From the NCBI RefSeq assembly GCF_040939455.1, contig NC_134104.1:8269501-8333500 (forward strand): a stretch of DNA of 64,000 bases. Reading direction: 5' to 3'. Below are positions 46,428 through 57,640 of the stretch, in pieces (position 1 is the stretch's first letter; every line of letters begins with the position of its first letter). Source of the DNA: Microcebus murinus (lineage: Eukaryota > Chordata > Mammalia > Primates > Cheirogaleidae). Both the position numbers and the translations under genes were made by a program. A model generated the notes under the pieces. The model saw only the letters and a program-made list of their open reading frames with translations, did not search any database and was not told where the DNA came from.

Positions 46428-46805
46428 CAGTCCCCAACATTTTTGGCACCAGGCACTGGTTTCATGGAGGACAATTTATCTGTGGAGTGGGGCGGGGGGG
46501 GGGGATGATTTCGGGATGATTCAAGTGCATTACATTTATTGTGCACTTTATTTCCATCATTATCACATTGGAATATATAATGAAATAATTATACAACTCA
46601 CCATGGTGCAGAATCAGTGGGACCCCTGAGCTTGTTTTCCTGCAACTAGAAGGTCCCATCTGGGGGTGATGGGAGACAGTGACTGACCCGACAGGAGGCG
46701 GAGCTTATGTGGTGACTTGAGTGAGGGGGAGCGGCTGTAAATACAGATGAAGCCTCACTCGCGCACCTGCCGCTCACCTCCTGCCATGCGGCCCGGCTCC
46801 TAACA
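46428..46805 (-). mobile_element. Non-autonomous hAT-like DNA transposon relic, antisense
   Basis: The left end 'agcagtccccaacatttttggcaccaggcactggtttcatggaggacaattt' and the right end 'gctcacctcctgccatgcggcccggctcctaacag' match a common primate DNA-transposon consensus ('gtccccaacctttttggcacc..cctgttaggaaccgggccgc'). The G-run at 46489-46503 is internal. The far tip is missing. I do not name the family. Confidence 0.7.
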
Positions 46806-46924
46806 GGTGTCAGTCTGCAGCCTGGGGGTTGGGGGGAGCTCTTGACTTCCACGTTCTCTGTACCATCTGTCCACGTCTAGTTGTCTCTCCGGCTGTAACT
46901 GGCACCACTGTTTGCTTAAACAGG

Positions 46925-47400
46925 AAATCTAGATGTCACCCTTGATTTCCCTTTTTTTTCTTAACCTTAACTTCCAATCCTTCACCAAAGCCTGGCAGTG
47001 CTGTCTGCAGAGTGTGCAAGGAATCTGTCCGTTTCTCTGCCACTCCGCGGCCACTGTCCTTGTTTAAGGAGTTGATGTCTAAGTTGGACCACAGCAATAC
47101 CTCCGCTCTTGGCCGCCTCTGAACAACATGACACAGAGACACCACGGCAGTTTTTTAAACCCGAAGTCTGGCCCAGGGTCACCTCCCCAAGCACATCTTG
47201 TGTCATTCTCCTCCCGCCCAGCCTGGCCGACCCCTCCCAAAGCCTCTCACGGCCCAAACTCATCAGACACCAGTCTGCTACTCACCTCACAGTTTCTCCA
47301 CCTGGAGCCCCCCCTCACCTCCCTCCCCATCCTTGACCTGTGACCTAAAGTCGCTTCTGCAGAGAGACCTCCCCTGGCTCAAGCCCCCTGTTCATGGCAG
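46925..47400 (+). repeat. L2 LINE relic
   Basis: 'ctagatgtcacccttgatttccc', 'ttccaatccttcaccaaagcctggc', 'ggccactgtccttgtttaagg', 'ggaccacagcaatacctccgctc', 'gagacctcccctggc' follow the L2 3' region on plus with gaps. Confidence 0.7.
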
Positions 47401-47535
47401 GAGGGATGTCAGAGGGGGGCGTGCTGCCCAATGTCCAAGTCAGTAGGGGAGATCAATGCCATCTTTCAACTACGCCCATTTATTTCCTTTCTAGAAACAT
47501 TGACTTGTAATTAAATCCACTCATATGTAAATGTA

Positions 47536-47841
47536 CAGTTGGCCCTCTGCATCTGCAGTTCTGCACCCTCAGATTCAACCAACCTCTGATTGAAAATACT
47601 TAGAAAAAATAAAAATAACCATACACCAATAAAAAATAATAAAAATACAGTATAACTACTTACATGGCATCTACATCGTACTAGGTATTATAAGTAATCT
47701 AGAGATGATTTAAAGTGTATGGGAGGATGTGCATAGGTCACATGAAAACACCGTGCCATCTTATAAGGAGCATCCGAGGATATTGGTCTCCTTGAGGGTC
47801 CCCGAACCTGTCCCCTGCAGATACTGGGGGACGGCACTATA
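47536..47841 (-). mobile_element. Tigger-type (TcMar) MITE, antisense
   Basis: Starts 'cagttggccctctgcatctgcagttctgcaccctcagattcaaccaacc', passes 'aagtaatctagagatgatttaaagtgtatgggaggatgtgcatagg', and ends 'gggtccccgaacctgtcccctgcagatactgggggacggcac'. Ends are inverted relative to each other and flanked by TA. Matches the widespread Tigger-related short element. Confidence 0.8.
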
Positions 47842-48740
47842 AACATACACACACACACACTCCACACCACACCACACCCCCCACACCTCTCACACACACG
47901 CACCACACACATGCTCCACACACACTACACACACGCACCACACACATGCTCCACACACACTACACACACCACACACACGCTCCACACACACTACACACAC
48001 CACACACACGCTCCACACACACTACACACACCACACACACGCTCCACACACACTACACACACCACACACACGCTCCACACACACTACACACACCACACAC
48101 ACGCTCCACACACACTACACACACCACACACATGCTCCACACACACTACACACACCACACACATGCTCCACACACACTACACACACCACACACATGCTCC
48201 ACACACACTACACACGCCACACACATGCTCCACACACACTACACACACCACATACATGCTCCACACACACTATGCACACGCATCACACACACTATACACA
48301 CACCACACACATGCTCCACACACACTACACACATGCACCATACACATGCTCCATACACACTATACACACCACACACATGCTCCACACACACTACACACAT
48401 GCACCATACACATGCTCCATACACACTATACACACCACACACATGCTCCACACACACTACACACACGCCACACACACGCACCACACACGCCACACACATG
48501 TACCATACACACTATACACACACCACACACATACACCACATACACTACACACATACACACCACACACATGCTCCACACACACTACACACGCACCACACAC
48601 ACTACACACACGCCACACACACGCACCACACACGCCACACACATGTACCATACACACTATACACACACCACACACATACACCACATACACTACACACATA
48701 CACGCCACACACATGCTCCACACACACTACACACACACAT
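47842..48740. repeat. CA-rich minisatellite with 31-bp unit and higher-order duplication
   Basis: Position of the 'gctcc' marker repeats every 31 bp from 47948 to 48258 (47948, 47979, 48010, 48041, 48072, 48103, 48134, 48165, 48196, 48227, 48258), with 35-bp variants at 47913 and in the 48313-48445 part. Units also carry cg/tg variants that sort into blocks. A segment of about 100 bp near 48460-48560 recurs near 48602-48705. The array starts next to the Tigger end and a (CA)n. Frames of 290, 313 and 221 codons encode His/Thr-rich strings in several frames and are by-products. Confidence 0.95.
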
Positions 48741-48749
48741 TTGTTTGCT

Positions 48750-48895
48750 TGTTTCATTGCCTGTATCTCCCACTTCACCTTAGATGCCCGAGTGCAAGGG
48801 CCTTGTCTGAGTTTTTTCACAAATGTATATGCTTATCTGTCACAGTGCCTGGCACATAGTAGGTGCTCAATAAATGTTTTTAAATAAACAAATAA
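48750..48895 (+). repeat. L2 LINE 3' end
   Basis: 'gcaagggccttgtctgag', 'cacagtgcctggcacatagtaggtgctcaataaatgtttttaaataaac' is the terminal L2 segment on plus. Confidence 0.85.
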
Positions 48896-49635
48896 ATAAT
48901 TCAAGCTCATTCTCAGCACCCCTTAAATCGATTCGGGTAGCGACAGGCTTCGAGCCAGCAGTCTGGAGTGGGGTGGGCGTGAGCTGTCCGGCTCTGGATC
49001 TGATCCAGCCCCACGCAGGCAAGCCGCCCTGGCCGGCAGGACTGGGAAGCAGGCTCCGTGCGGCAGGTGGAGCAGGGAGGGACGCAGTCGGGACTTCTGC
49101 AGCCTCCAGAGCGGTGCCGGTGGTCAGGAGACTCACACAGTGGCTTCCTACCGCTCTCGGTGGTCTGCACAGTGGCACGAGGACTCCCCTGGGTGTCCTG
49201 GTCCTGGCTGGCCTGCAGCCGTGCGATAACCCTGCCCAGTCGATGGAAGGAAATAGGAGGCTCGGGATGCTACAGTTCATCCTGAAGTTGCCTTTATCAA
49301 ACCTATTTCTTCCTCACTGCCAGTGGGCTCTGGGCAGCACCTCCCTGAACCTCTGAAACTCGGTCCCTTCCTGCCGCGCGCGTCCGGAGTATGACAGCAG
49401 TAAAATGGGGGTGGTGGTGATTGTTTTTCTCTTTTTTCTTGCTAAGTTTTATGACTGTTCCTTGAAACCCATTAACATTGACCCCAACCACTCGGGTTGT
49501 TTAGGGGCACACCTGGGGGTCCAGAAAATGATTTGCCATCAGATCCAACATGTTTTTGGTGGATCTGTGAGAGTTAGACTCTCATATACCTCCATCCAAC
49601 CTACTGTGAAAATTCTCGAACATGCGGCACAGATC
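48896..49635. other. Unique sequence
   Basis: GC-rich to 49.38 kb. The 160-codon plus frame has no domain and starts in the L2 tail. Confidence 0.4.
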
Positions 49636-49639
49636 AAAG

Positions 49640-50095
49640 AATAATACAACTAGCAACTGTGCACTGCCTGCCTGGATCTGACAGTTCTCTGTATTTTGCC
49701 GTATTTTTTCTCTTTCCTTGCACATGCACACACATACACATTGCAGTTTGTTCGGTCTTAACCATTCGAACGTAAATTGTAAACAATCATGATACTTCAC
49801 TACAAACATTTCATTAGGCACCTACCAGGGACGTTCTCCATATACCTGCAACATTATCATCACACCTAATGAAATTCACTTGAACATCATCGAGTATCCA
49901 GTCCGTATTCAAATGTTCCCAATTGTATCAAAAACATCTTTTGTAACTTTCCAATCTAAGGTCAGTATGTTGGTTGTTATGTCTTTTTATCTCTTTTAAT
50001 CTAGAACAGTCTCCCAGACTTTTATGTTATGACTTTGTGAAGAATTCAGCGCAGTTGTCTTATAGAAGAAAGCCTCAGGTCCTGGATTTTTCTGG
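49640..50095 (-). mobile_element. Old L1-like element, antisense
   Basis: 'gtattcaaatgttcccaattgtatcaaaaacatcttttgtaac', 'ttggttgttatgtctttttatctcttttaatctagaacagtctcccagacttttatg' is the same old L1-type 3' region family as at 18.3-19.3 kb, a different part of it. Confidence 0.5.
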
Positions 50096-51050
50096 CTGCA
50101 GTTTTGTTTTTAATTATGCAAAATGGCAAGCTGGTTTAAGGTGAGCGAGTGTGTCTCTACCAACGGTCAACAGCCGCAAGAAATGCAGGTTTACTTGTAT
50201 CTTGTCTACTCCTAAAAAGAACTTGAGGCAGTTTACAATAAAATAGAAAGTCTGTCGAATAACAGAGAAAACGTTTTTTAACATGTAGAAGGATGGCTGG
50301 TGGGAGGGAGGAACAAACATTCAATAAACATATATTAATGTGGGTAGTATAATTAAACACAAAATTTAACTCAGAGCTTTCTGGCTGCCAAAGCAAAAGT
50401 GAAAAAAAAGAAGTTTAAAAAAATCGTCGTTAGGAAATATGAGCTTTACTCGCATTGGAATTATAAAAATAATTTTTCCCATAGACAAATGACATCAAAC
50501 AAAATAATGAGCAGCTTCTTTAACAGCTCACAGGGACATTCCTCACTGAGCTGCCTCTTTAGTGCACAAGGTCAAAGCCAGGAACACAACACTGAAATGT
50601 AGTGCAGTGAAGTCGTTTTTAAAACGAGAATAAGTTGATTTCAGCTTCACCTGATACAAGCAGAGAGCATGCCATACCATGAGGTTGGGTGGACCGTCTG
50701 GCCCTGACTCTTGTCCTCAGCCCCCCGCCGTGTCCCCTGGCCTCACCTGGGCAGGTCCTCGGGTGCCGCAGATGCCGCTGGACCCCAAACTCACAAGCTC
50801 TGCCGAGATATTCTGATACATTTTTTTCTGTCTGCTTAAGTGCAGAGCCAGGGTTCTGCGCAGCACAGCAGGGCTGCCCTCCTCCTACCCAGGAGAACAT
50901 GCAGAGAAGGTGTGACGGGAAGGACAGGTGTCCCCGTCTTGCTCCTTTCACGCAGGTTCGCCTCCAGCCGGCCCCCGGGGCAGGTTGGCTGCAAACCCGA
51001 GAGCTTAGCATGTCCATATTTGAACTGCAGAAAGTGTCAGCCAAGAAAGA
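50096..51050. other. Unique sequence
   Basis: No recognised element. Frames of 159 (plus) and 144 codons (minus) overlap and lack domains. Confidence 0.4.
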
Positions 51051-51059
51051 CAAAATTCA

Positions 51060-51440
51060 TGGTCTTTCAGATAATAATTTTTTATTAAATATTATATATG
51101 ATGTTATAGAAATTATTGGCAATAGGGAAAAAATTCCCCGTGATCCCACCGTGCCTGAAATCAACTAAGTCACCTGCCCAGAGAGACTTGGCAGACCCCC
51201 TTCTCTCCCTCACCGCACCTGTTCGTTTCCTTTCTAGAATGAAGCTCTAGATGTATAATTTAGATGTGTATCTGTAAGTACGCATATACATTAGCATTCT
51301 TTTCCAGTCTTTAAATGTATCTTTTCATATGTGTAATCATCACTAACTTACCATTTCGTACAGTAATTTTTCGCACTTAGGGTTGTATCGTATACTTTCC
51401 TCCATTGCCGTGTGGTCTTTTTTACAATACTCGTTTTCAA
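51060..51440. repeat. Probable old L1-like relic
   Basis: 'aaattccccgtgatcccaccgtgcc', 'agcattcttttccagtctttaaatgtatc', 'ccattgccgtgtggtctttttt' resemble old L1 3' regions. Tentative. Confidence 0.4.
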
Positions 51441-52225
51441 ACACAGATAAGAGATTTTCCGTTGAATCAATGCGCCGTAATTTAACTGTGGTCCCACGTT
51501 TTGGACACAGTCCATCGTCTCCACCTCTCCTTTCCCTCCTGCGTCAATCGCATGTCTGGGGCCCTACGTGGACAGCAAGATCCACGGCTCGCCACTACCC
51601 TTCCTGGCTTGCGACAGTTAAGCCACGCCGTCACCAGGGAGCGGGGCGACCGCGTTTCCTCTCGGTATGGCTGGGGAGATGCGTCCAGCTCCTGTGACAG
51701 TTGTGTCACATTGTTGAGATGTAAGAGGCGAGGACAGGGCCCCTTCACACAGCCTGAGACTGACACCGGCCCCGAGCGTGGGAAGGAACCCAGAGCTGGC
51801 GGGGCCGGCGGTGGCAAATAATTTAGAGGCTCTTGCTCCGGGTGTAGAATGTCGGAGCTTTTGCCCGGCCCGCGCTCTGCTGGGAAGGAGTCTGTGCGTC
51901 GTCCTCTGGGTGGGAGGGTGCCGTGGCGATCGTCACCCCAGCCTCTCTCGGATGCATTTTCACCCGAAGCCCAAAGCACGTCGATGTGGAGGAGCAACTT
52001 GAACTGTCTCTGGGTGTCAGCCACGCTGACGACGTGGTGCTGGGAGTGACCCGAAGCCCTGTGTTTTCATCGTCCTGTCCTTGTCAAAGAGCTTTGAAGT
52101 TCACGGCCTCGCTCAGCTCCCACGGGGGCTGTCCCGGGCTTCCATCCCCCCTGCTCGCTGAACCTTGTGCTGCGTGCAGCTACCACCCCCACACCTACGC
52201 TGGGACTCCCCTAAAAAGCAGGGAT
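51441..52225. other. Unique sequence, CpG-moderate
   Basis: CpGs cluster at 51540-51680 but below island density by eye. The 180-codon minus frame has no domain. Confidence 0.4.
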
Positions 52226-52242
52226 TATGTCTTCGAAAAAAT

Positions 52243-52567
52243 TTTTTTTTCCTGAGACAGAGTCTCACTCTGTCGCCCAGGCTAGAGTGCCGTGGCATCA
52301 GCCTAGCTCACAGCAACCTCAAACTCCTGGGCTCAAGCGATCCTCCTGCCTCAGCCTCCCGAGTAGCTGGGGCTACAGGCATGTGCCACCATGCCCGGCT
52401 GATTTTTTCTATATATTTTCAGTTGACCAATTAATTTCTTTCTATTTATAGTAGAGACGGGGTCTCACTCTTGCTCAGGCTGGTTTCGAACTCCTGAGCT
52501 CCAATGACCCACCCACCTCGGCCTCCCAGAGTGCTAAGATTACAGGCGTGAGCCACCGAGTGCGGCC
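52243..52567 (-). repeat. Alu, lemur type, antisense
   Basis: T run, 'gagacagagtctcactctgtcgcccaggctag', right arm, lemur linker ('ctatatattttcagttgaccaattaatttc'), left arm, end 'gagccaccgagtgcggcc'. Target duplication tatgtctt(c/t)gaaa at 52226 and 52568. Confidence 0.96.
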
Positions 52568-52582
52568 TATGTCTTTGAAATT

Positions 52583-54185
52583 ATTAATTTCCATTCATAG
52601 CATGAATTTTTTTTTTTTTAAACCACTTCACTCTGGTGAACTCAGCTATTGCTGTTTTTCCGTGCTCGGCTCTGGCCCTCAGCTGCATGGGACGGTCGGG
52701 TCACACCAGTGATTGCTGAGGTGTCGTTGCCGCCCTTTTGCTCAATTTCTCTCGAATAGTCTCATCGTCAGCACTTTCCCACATTGGCACAAAGTCTACA
52801 TGACCATCGCCTCAATAGCTCCGTGCCCGTCCAGAGCGTGGGTGGCCTTACTTTATCTCTTGGTGCTGGACACGGAGGCTGAGCCCGTGATCGTAAGCGG
52901 GGAACATCTACCAGCACGTGGGGTGTTTGGCTTGCAGAGGGCCCTGGCGAGGGGGTTCAGCGGGTTAACAATCATCCATGCTCCATCTCATCAACCTGGT
53001 GGCAGCAGAGCAGCCGCTGCCCTGGTGGACAGTCCTGCCACTCTCTGTCCAGCGGGACAGTCCTGCCTCTCCTGCTCCTCTTCCGGCACTTGCTGAGGGA
53101 AGGTTCTCTCTCCGTTCTCGCTGCGCTCTGGAATGTCAGCCCACGCTGAATTTACTTGTTTTATGGCCAGGAATTTCAGGAGCGGGACTGCAGATGTTAC
53201 ACGCTGGAGTCTCTTGGTGCTGGTAAAATAAACCTGAATCCAACAGGGGTGTCAGGACTCCAAGAGTTAGATAGCTCTTCCCAAGACGTGTCAATCACCA
53301 ATACAGATGTTGCAAGTTGAGTCATTTGATAGCATAGTAACTTTACGTGGCCGGACGACCAGCTGTGACTATTTTGAGGAAGGAAAAAAAACAAACAAAC
53401 ACATTTTAAAAATCTCTAGACAAATATATTTATTTCATAACTCAAATATTTTCTTTAGCCAAAATATTGATTTCCCTTTCAACCCATATTCTCCAAAGAA
53501 GGCCTTACTGTCTGTCCTTTTGTCGTTCAGCCCCACCAAAGGGGGTCTAGTTACCTCCCGGGTTTCTAGTTACCTCCTGCGAGACTTAAGTGAAGCACAT
53601 TTTGGGGGGCTCACATTCAGACCTCTCAGACACATGTCTTCCTCCTGTGTTGTGAATAATCCGATTTCCGGAGGGCTTGGAGAATCCCTGGTGCCCTGAG
53701 AAGGGTGCTGAGGTCCCTAAGACTGGCTTATGCCAAGGTCACGGGGTGGCCTCTGGGTGGGATTTAAGTCTCTTGACTCCCAACCCAGTGCTCCGGCTGG
53801 TGTCACACTCCAATGTCGTTTGCCCGGGAGTGAACCCTCTTCGGAGGAAATCTGTTTTGTGGCTGGGCCAATGAATGTGGGTGACAAAAAAAAAAAAAAA
53901 TCACTTTAGTTTTTCAGAGTTATCTGAAAAAATGTAAAGGCCACAGTGACTTTGCCATGAATTATTTTCCATACTTCATCCTGTGCCTATCAACAGCAAG
54001 ACCACGGGAAACCCACATTTCCTCGTTTGTGAAACAGGAACGAGACGAGGTGAACTGCAGGTTTTACGGATCAGTAATTCTGTTTCTCCAGAATCCACTT
54101 GGCTGTGAAATACCAAAGCTAGACGCGCAACATGTAATATCCTCGAGTGCCGCGTGTTATGATGAAAAGTCAATCGATAGTTAAT
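52583..54185. other. Unique sequence
   Basis: Poly-A at 53888-53901 and short T run at 52608. No exon or named repeat recognised. Frames to 130 codons without domains. Confidence 0.4.
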
Positions 54186-54189
54186 TAGA

Positions 54190-54455
54190 ATTTTAAATAT
54201 ATTTTTAATTACATAGGTAACACGGAATATATTCTTAACGAGAAAGAAATTACAGAAAAAGACTAAAGTCCACTCTGACCTCCAACCCGAAACCCAAATC
54301 CCTCTTGTCCCATCCTAAAGACCATTATTGGTTCGAGTATACACATGGAGGCCTTTTAACAATACATTTACAGACTATATATAAATGTATTTTCCCCAAA
54401 TTTTCATGGCATCCTTATACATAATTTATTTCCTAAACTTGCTTTTAACACAGTC
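54190..54455. repeat. Probable old L1-like relic
   Basis: AT-rich with 'tttttaattacataggtaacacgg', 'tagactatatataaatgtattttccc' and related phrases typical of old L1 3' ends. Tentative. Confidence 0.35.
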
Positions 54456-54639
54456 TGTTTTTGCATCTTGTTTTTCCGGCCGACAGGCGGTCCTGGAGAT
54501 TCTTCCCGTTCGTTTACGCAGACGTGCTCCTTATTTCTTTCATTTGGGCTGTTGGAAGATTTGCTCTAGGTCTCCTGTCTCCCTCCCCAACTCCTGCAGG
54601 TGCATCTGAAACGTAACTTCCTCCCACTGTTGGAGACAT

Positions 54640-54880
54640 CACCCCTTTCTCACCTGTTCGTTCCTCAAAGCCCTGCCCGCCTCTCGGCCTCTGCGGGAAT
54701 CGGTCATTCCCTCCAGGACCGCCTTAACCTAAGCTCATACCTGTCATTCCTGGATGTCACTTATTGTGTTTATTGCCGCCTGGGCTTCTCTTAGTTGTTT
54801 CTGCCTCTGTCTCTCCTAGCGGATGCCCTCTGTGAAGATAGGGACCACTTTATGTGCACTGGTCCCCCCTGCACCCCCTG
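54640..54880 (+). repeat. Probable L2 relic
   Basis: 'tcattccctccaggaccgcc', 'ttattgtgtttattgccgcctgggcttctc', 'ctagcggatgccctctgtgaagatagggaccac' fit the L2 3' end ('cccactagaatgtaagctccatgaggacaggga') loosely. Confidence 0.45.
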
Positions 54881-56125
54881 CCTAGAGGCGAGGCCAGAGA
54901 GAAGGCTGCAGCCCCCCCTGCAGCTGGGGTTGCCGTGCTGGGGGGAACTGTCCCCCTCTCAGAGCCCCCCACCCGGCACACTCTTTTCATTACGGACAAT
55001 CCAGGCTGCATCTTTCATTTGCAGCTGAAATTAAATCTAGAAACCAGCTTCCCACAGTGCTTCTGTCCCTGTTAAAAATAAACCAACTCTATCTACGAGG
55101 GGTTGTTTGGTTTAAAAGAAAGAAAATAGCCCACCTCCCTCCCCAACCTGCCTTTGAGCTAAAATCTGCTGCAAAGACTTAATCTTTAACTGAAACGTGG
55201 GGTGAAGCATAAACTAATCGTGGAAACGCTAACCTTTTTAATTGTCCTATCGAAACCCACCTCCCCGGCCGGGGGCTGCCCACTCAGGTGTCTCTTATTT
55301 GGGGTCCACCAGGGAGGTGGATGGGAGCCGTGAGCAGGAACGCAGAGTCTGGAGTTGACATAGTGTGACGACCACACAGCGGCACGTCGTTTCGTTGCTT
55401 TCGCTACAGTTATTACTATTTCACACGTCAGGGAATGCCGATTTTTAGGCTGACAAATGCTAATAAGGAATAAGGAAAAGATTTTAAGAAAATGTCCATA
55501 TCTCATATTTCCTATGTCAGAGGAGGGTAACTTTTTAGACTGGCAAAATATAAATAAAGGTTAAGGGAAATTTTTACGGAGTCCTTACAGAAAGAATTAT
55601 TATAGATTCCTCGGAATGTCGCACAAGTTACTAAGGAGGACGGTGATTCAAAGTACGAAAATGTGGGATAAAGATTGATGCTTTCACCTGCAGGGGAGGC
55701 GGCTGTGAGAGGAAGCAGCACAGCAAGCCTCGCACCCTCTCTGTGCTAGAAACCACCGCCAGAGAGAAGTGCCGATCCGGGCAAGAGTTTTCAGATTAAG
55801 AAAACCCTTTGTATGGAAAGATACATCCTTTCAAACATGATTAATATGTCTTGCCTGTAGCTTTCTGCTCAAATTATTTGTAATGCTAGCGAGGAGGAAG
55901 CATTTCTTTCTAGCCAAAACAGCCGTCTGGATGAATACAAATGAGTTTATAAAAGGTTTGAGTTACTAACGGGACAGACTCCCGGGCAGGTGACCTCCTC
56001 CGTCTGCACGCTGCACGCTGTCAGCGCCCGCCTGGCTGGCGTTCTCCTCGGGCTTGGTGCAGAGCCAGGCAAGGCTGCAGCTCACTCTGCAGCAGGCTCT
56101 GCCTGCGGTGGAGGAGGGAGGAAGC
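54881..56125. other. Unique sequence
   Basis: Block 55780-55960 is AT-rich and repeat-free ('ttcagattaagaaaacc', 'aaacatgattaatatgtc', 'caaattatttgtaatgctagc') and may be conserved regulatory DNA. No gene recognised. Confidence 0.4.
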
Positions 56126-56127
56126 TG

Positions 56128-56198
56128 TTTCCAGAACCTTCCACTATTTCCAGAATCTTCTGCAGCTTCTAGAACCTTCTGCTGCTCCCAACAATCTC
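56128..56198 (+). promoter_or_regulatory. Tandem array of three perfect heat-shock elements
   Basis: Three exact matches to TTCnnGAAnnTTC at 56130-56142, 56149-56161 and 56168-56180, each 19 bp from the last, so the HSE unit is itself a 19-bp tandem repeat; a decayed fourth unit follows (to about 56198). HSF trimers bind this motif. No TATA box or exon lies close that I can identify, so whether it acts as a promoter or enhancer is unknown. It may be a chance by-product of a microduplication. Confidence 0.6.
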
Positions 56199-56199
56199 C

Positions 56200-56519
56200 A
56201 AGTGCAGATTCCTTCACTGAGCGAAAGCAACTTGCCACCAGCCAGCGTGGGACCCACGGTGGATCACCGTCTCCGGGACAGGGACAGATGCCTCCTGAGT
56301 GGATCGAAGGCTCAGGGGACCCACATTCCTCAAGACCTGCTGACCGGGGAAGGGACCCCTGCCCAGCTCTTTAGCGAGAACAGGCTGGGCGGAGACCTGC
56401 AGCCCCGCATGGGGGAAGAGCAGAAACTGGGAAGTAACTTAGCTACTTTCTTTCTGAGAAGGGAAAAGTTAGAACATTCCAGAAAGAAGAGCTTTCTAAC
56501 ACTTGGCTTCCCTGATGCA
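56200..56519. other. Unique sequence downstream of the HSE array
   Basis: A 149-codon plus frame (56202-56651) crosses it and runs into a MIR; no domain. No transcript evidence. Confidence 0.4.
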
Positions 56520-56745
56520 CGGAGGTTAAAAGCTTGGAATCAGATTTGCGAGTTCAAATCCTGCTCAGGGGCTGTGGGGCCTGGGCAGCCTCACTTTCCT
56601 CAACCGGAAGATGCCAACAATGACAGTACCGGCCCCGCAGGACGGCGGTGACAAGGACGTGACTGAAAGCATGGACTGCTCTTACCACACCGCCTGGCAC
56701 GTGTTAGGGCTGAATAAATGCTAGTTGTCGTTATTCGTACTTAAT
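56520..56745 (-). repeat. MIR SINE, antisense
   Basis: 'gcttggaatcagatttgcgagttcaaatcctgctc', 'cctcactttcctcaaccggaagatgcc', 'gcctggcacgtgttagggctgaataaatgctag' is reverse-complement MIR. Confidence 0.85.
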
Positions 56746-57215
56746 TTAACGGTGATTGAAGAGAGTGGATAGCTAAAGCCATCTACCTCCAGGGCTGAGA
56801 CCAAACAGAGAAATTGAAAAACAAGGGCGATCTTAGAGTATTGGCAACATCGTGCCAAACACTGAAAAATAATAACCAATATTTTAAAAAGTAAAAATTT
56901 TAAAATGACTTTGAATGAGAATTAATTGTGACTGAGTCCATTCAGAAGATAAAATTAGACTTTTTTTTTTTTAACCAATGCCACCTCAGCTCTGGGTGAC
57001 AACTGCTGCTTTGGAAAGGGACATCCAGGGACGACATGACTGAAACCAGGGTGTCCAGGGACTCTTCCTAAAACCAGAATTTAAAAGTTTTAAGCAGCCA
57101 AAATAAGGTTTTTTTTTTTTTTTTTATTTCTGAATAACAGAAGAAGAAGCAATTAGAGAAAAAAAAAGAAATGAGGAAATGAAACTTAAATGTTTTATTA
57201 GATGCCTTAACAGTG
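56746..57215. other. AT-rich unique sequence
   Basis: T runs at 56962 and 57109-57125. No repeat family recognised. Confidence 0.4.
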
Positions 57216-57219
57216 ACGA

Positions 57220-57640
57220 TTCCCTTTTCCTGCCAAACTCCGGTGACCTGTTGTTTCTCCTATTTTCTCCCTGGAGAGCTGAGAAATCGTTGCCTGATAA
57301 GTCATTTATCTTCAGTGCAGGTACAACACGGATATAACCACATATTGTCCAAAATGGGGAATTCCCGTCACATTATTTTCCGCCGGTGAGTAATCGACGG
57401 GAAATGGGAAATGTCACCGTGAGGCGGGCTGGCCATCTGGTCGCAGCCTCTCTATGAATGCAGCAGCTGATCCACGTGGAAATATTAGAGCAACAAAGTC
57501 TGAAGCTGTTTCGCTTCTCCAGGGAACCTCAGTTCATGCATGGAAGGAAGGCAATAAAGTCCAATTATTCCGAACGCGGCTACACAAGGCATGTGAAAAT
57601 TATCTCATGGAGGGTAATTCTAAGCTAAGTATTTTTTAAA
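57220..57640. promoter_or_regulatory. Candidate conserved non-coding element with paired GATA motifs
   Basis: Repeat-free block with TGATAAG (57295-57301) and TTATCT (57306-57311) in opposite orientation 4 bp apart, a CCACGTGG E-box near 57472, and AT-rich words. CpGs survive within AT-rich text ('ttttccgccggtgagtaatcgacggg'), a hint of selection or hypomethylation. Function is inferred. Confidence 0.35.

Noticed and set aside
47842..48740. CRISPR-like regular array
   Set aside because: Units are contiguous simple CA-rich tandem repeats without unique spacers, in a mammalian genome.
48239..48820. Cys/Val-rich minus-strand frames (VCVVCVEHVCG units)
   Set aside because: Same minisatellite read on the other strand.
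47911..48887. His/Thr-rich proteins of 221-313 residues
   Set aside because: Translation of the 31-bp CA-rich minisatellite in successive frames; not a gene.
55300..55340. CTCF-like site (ccaccagggaggtgg)
   Set aside because: The core has an extra base relative to the consensus; too weak to call by eye.
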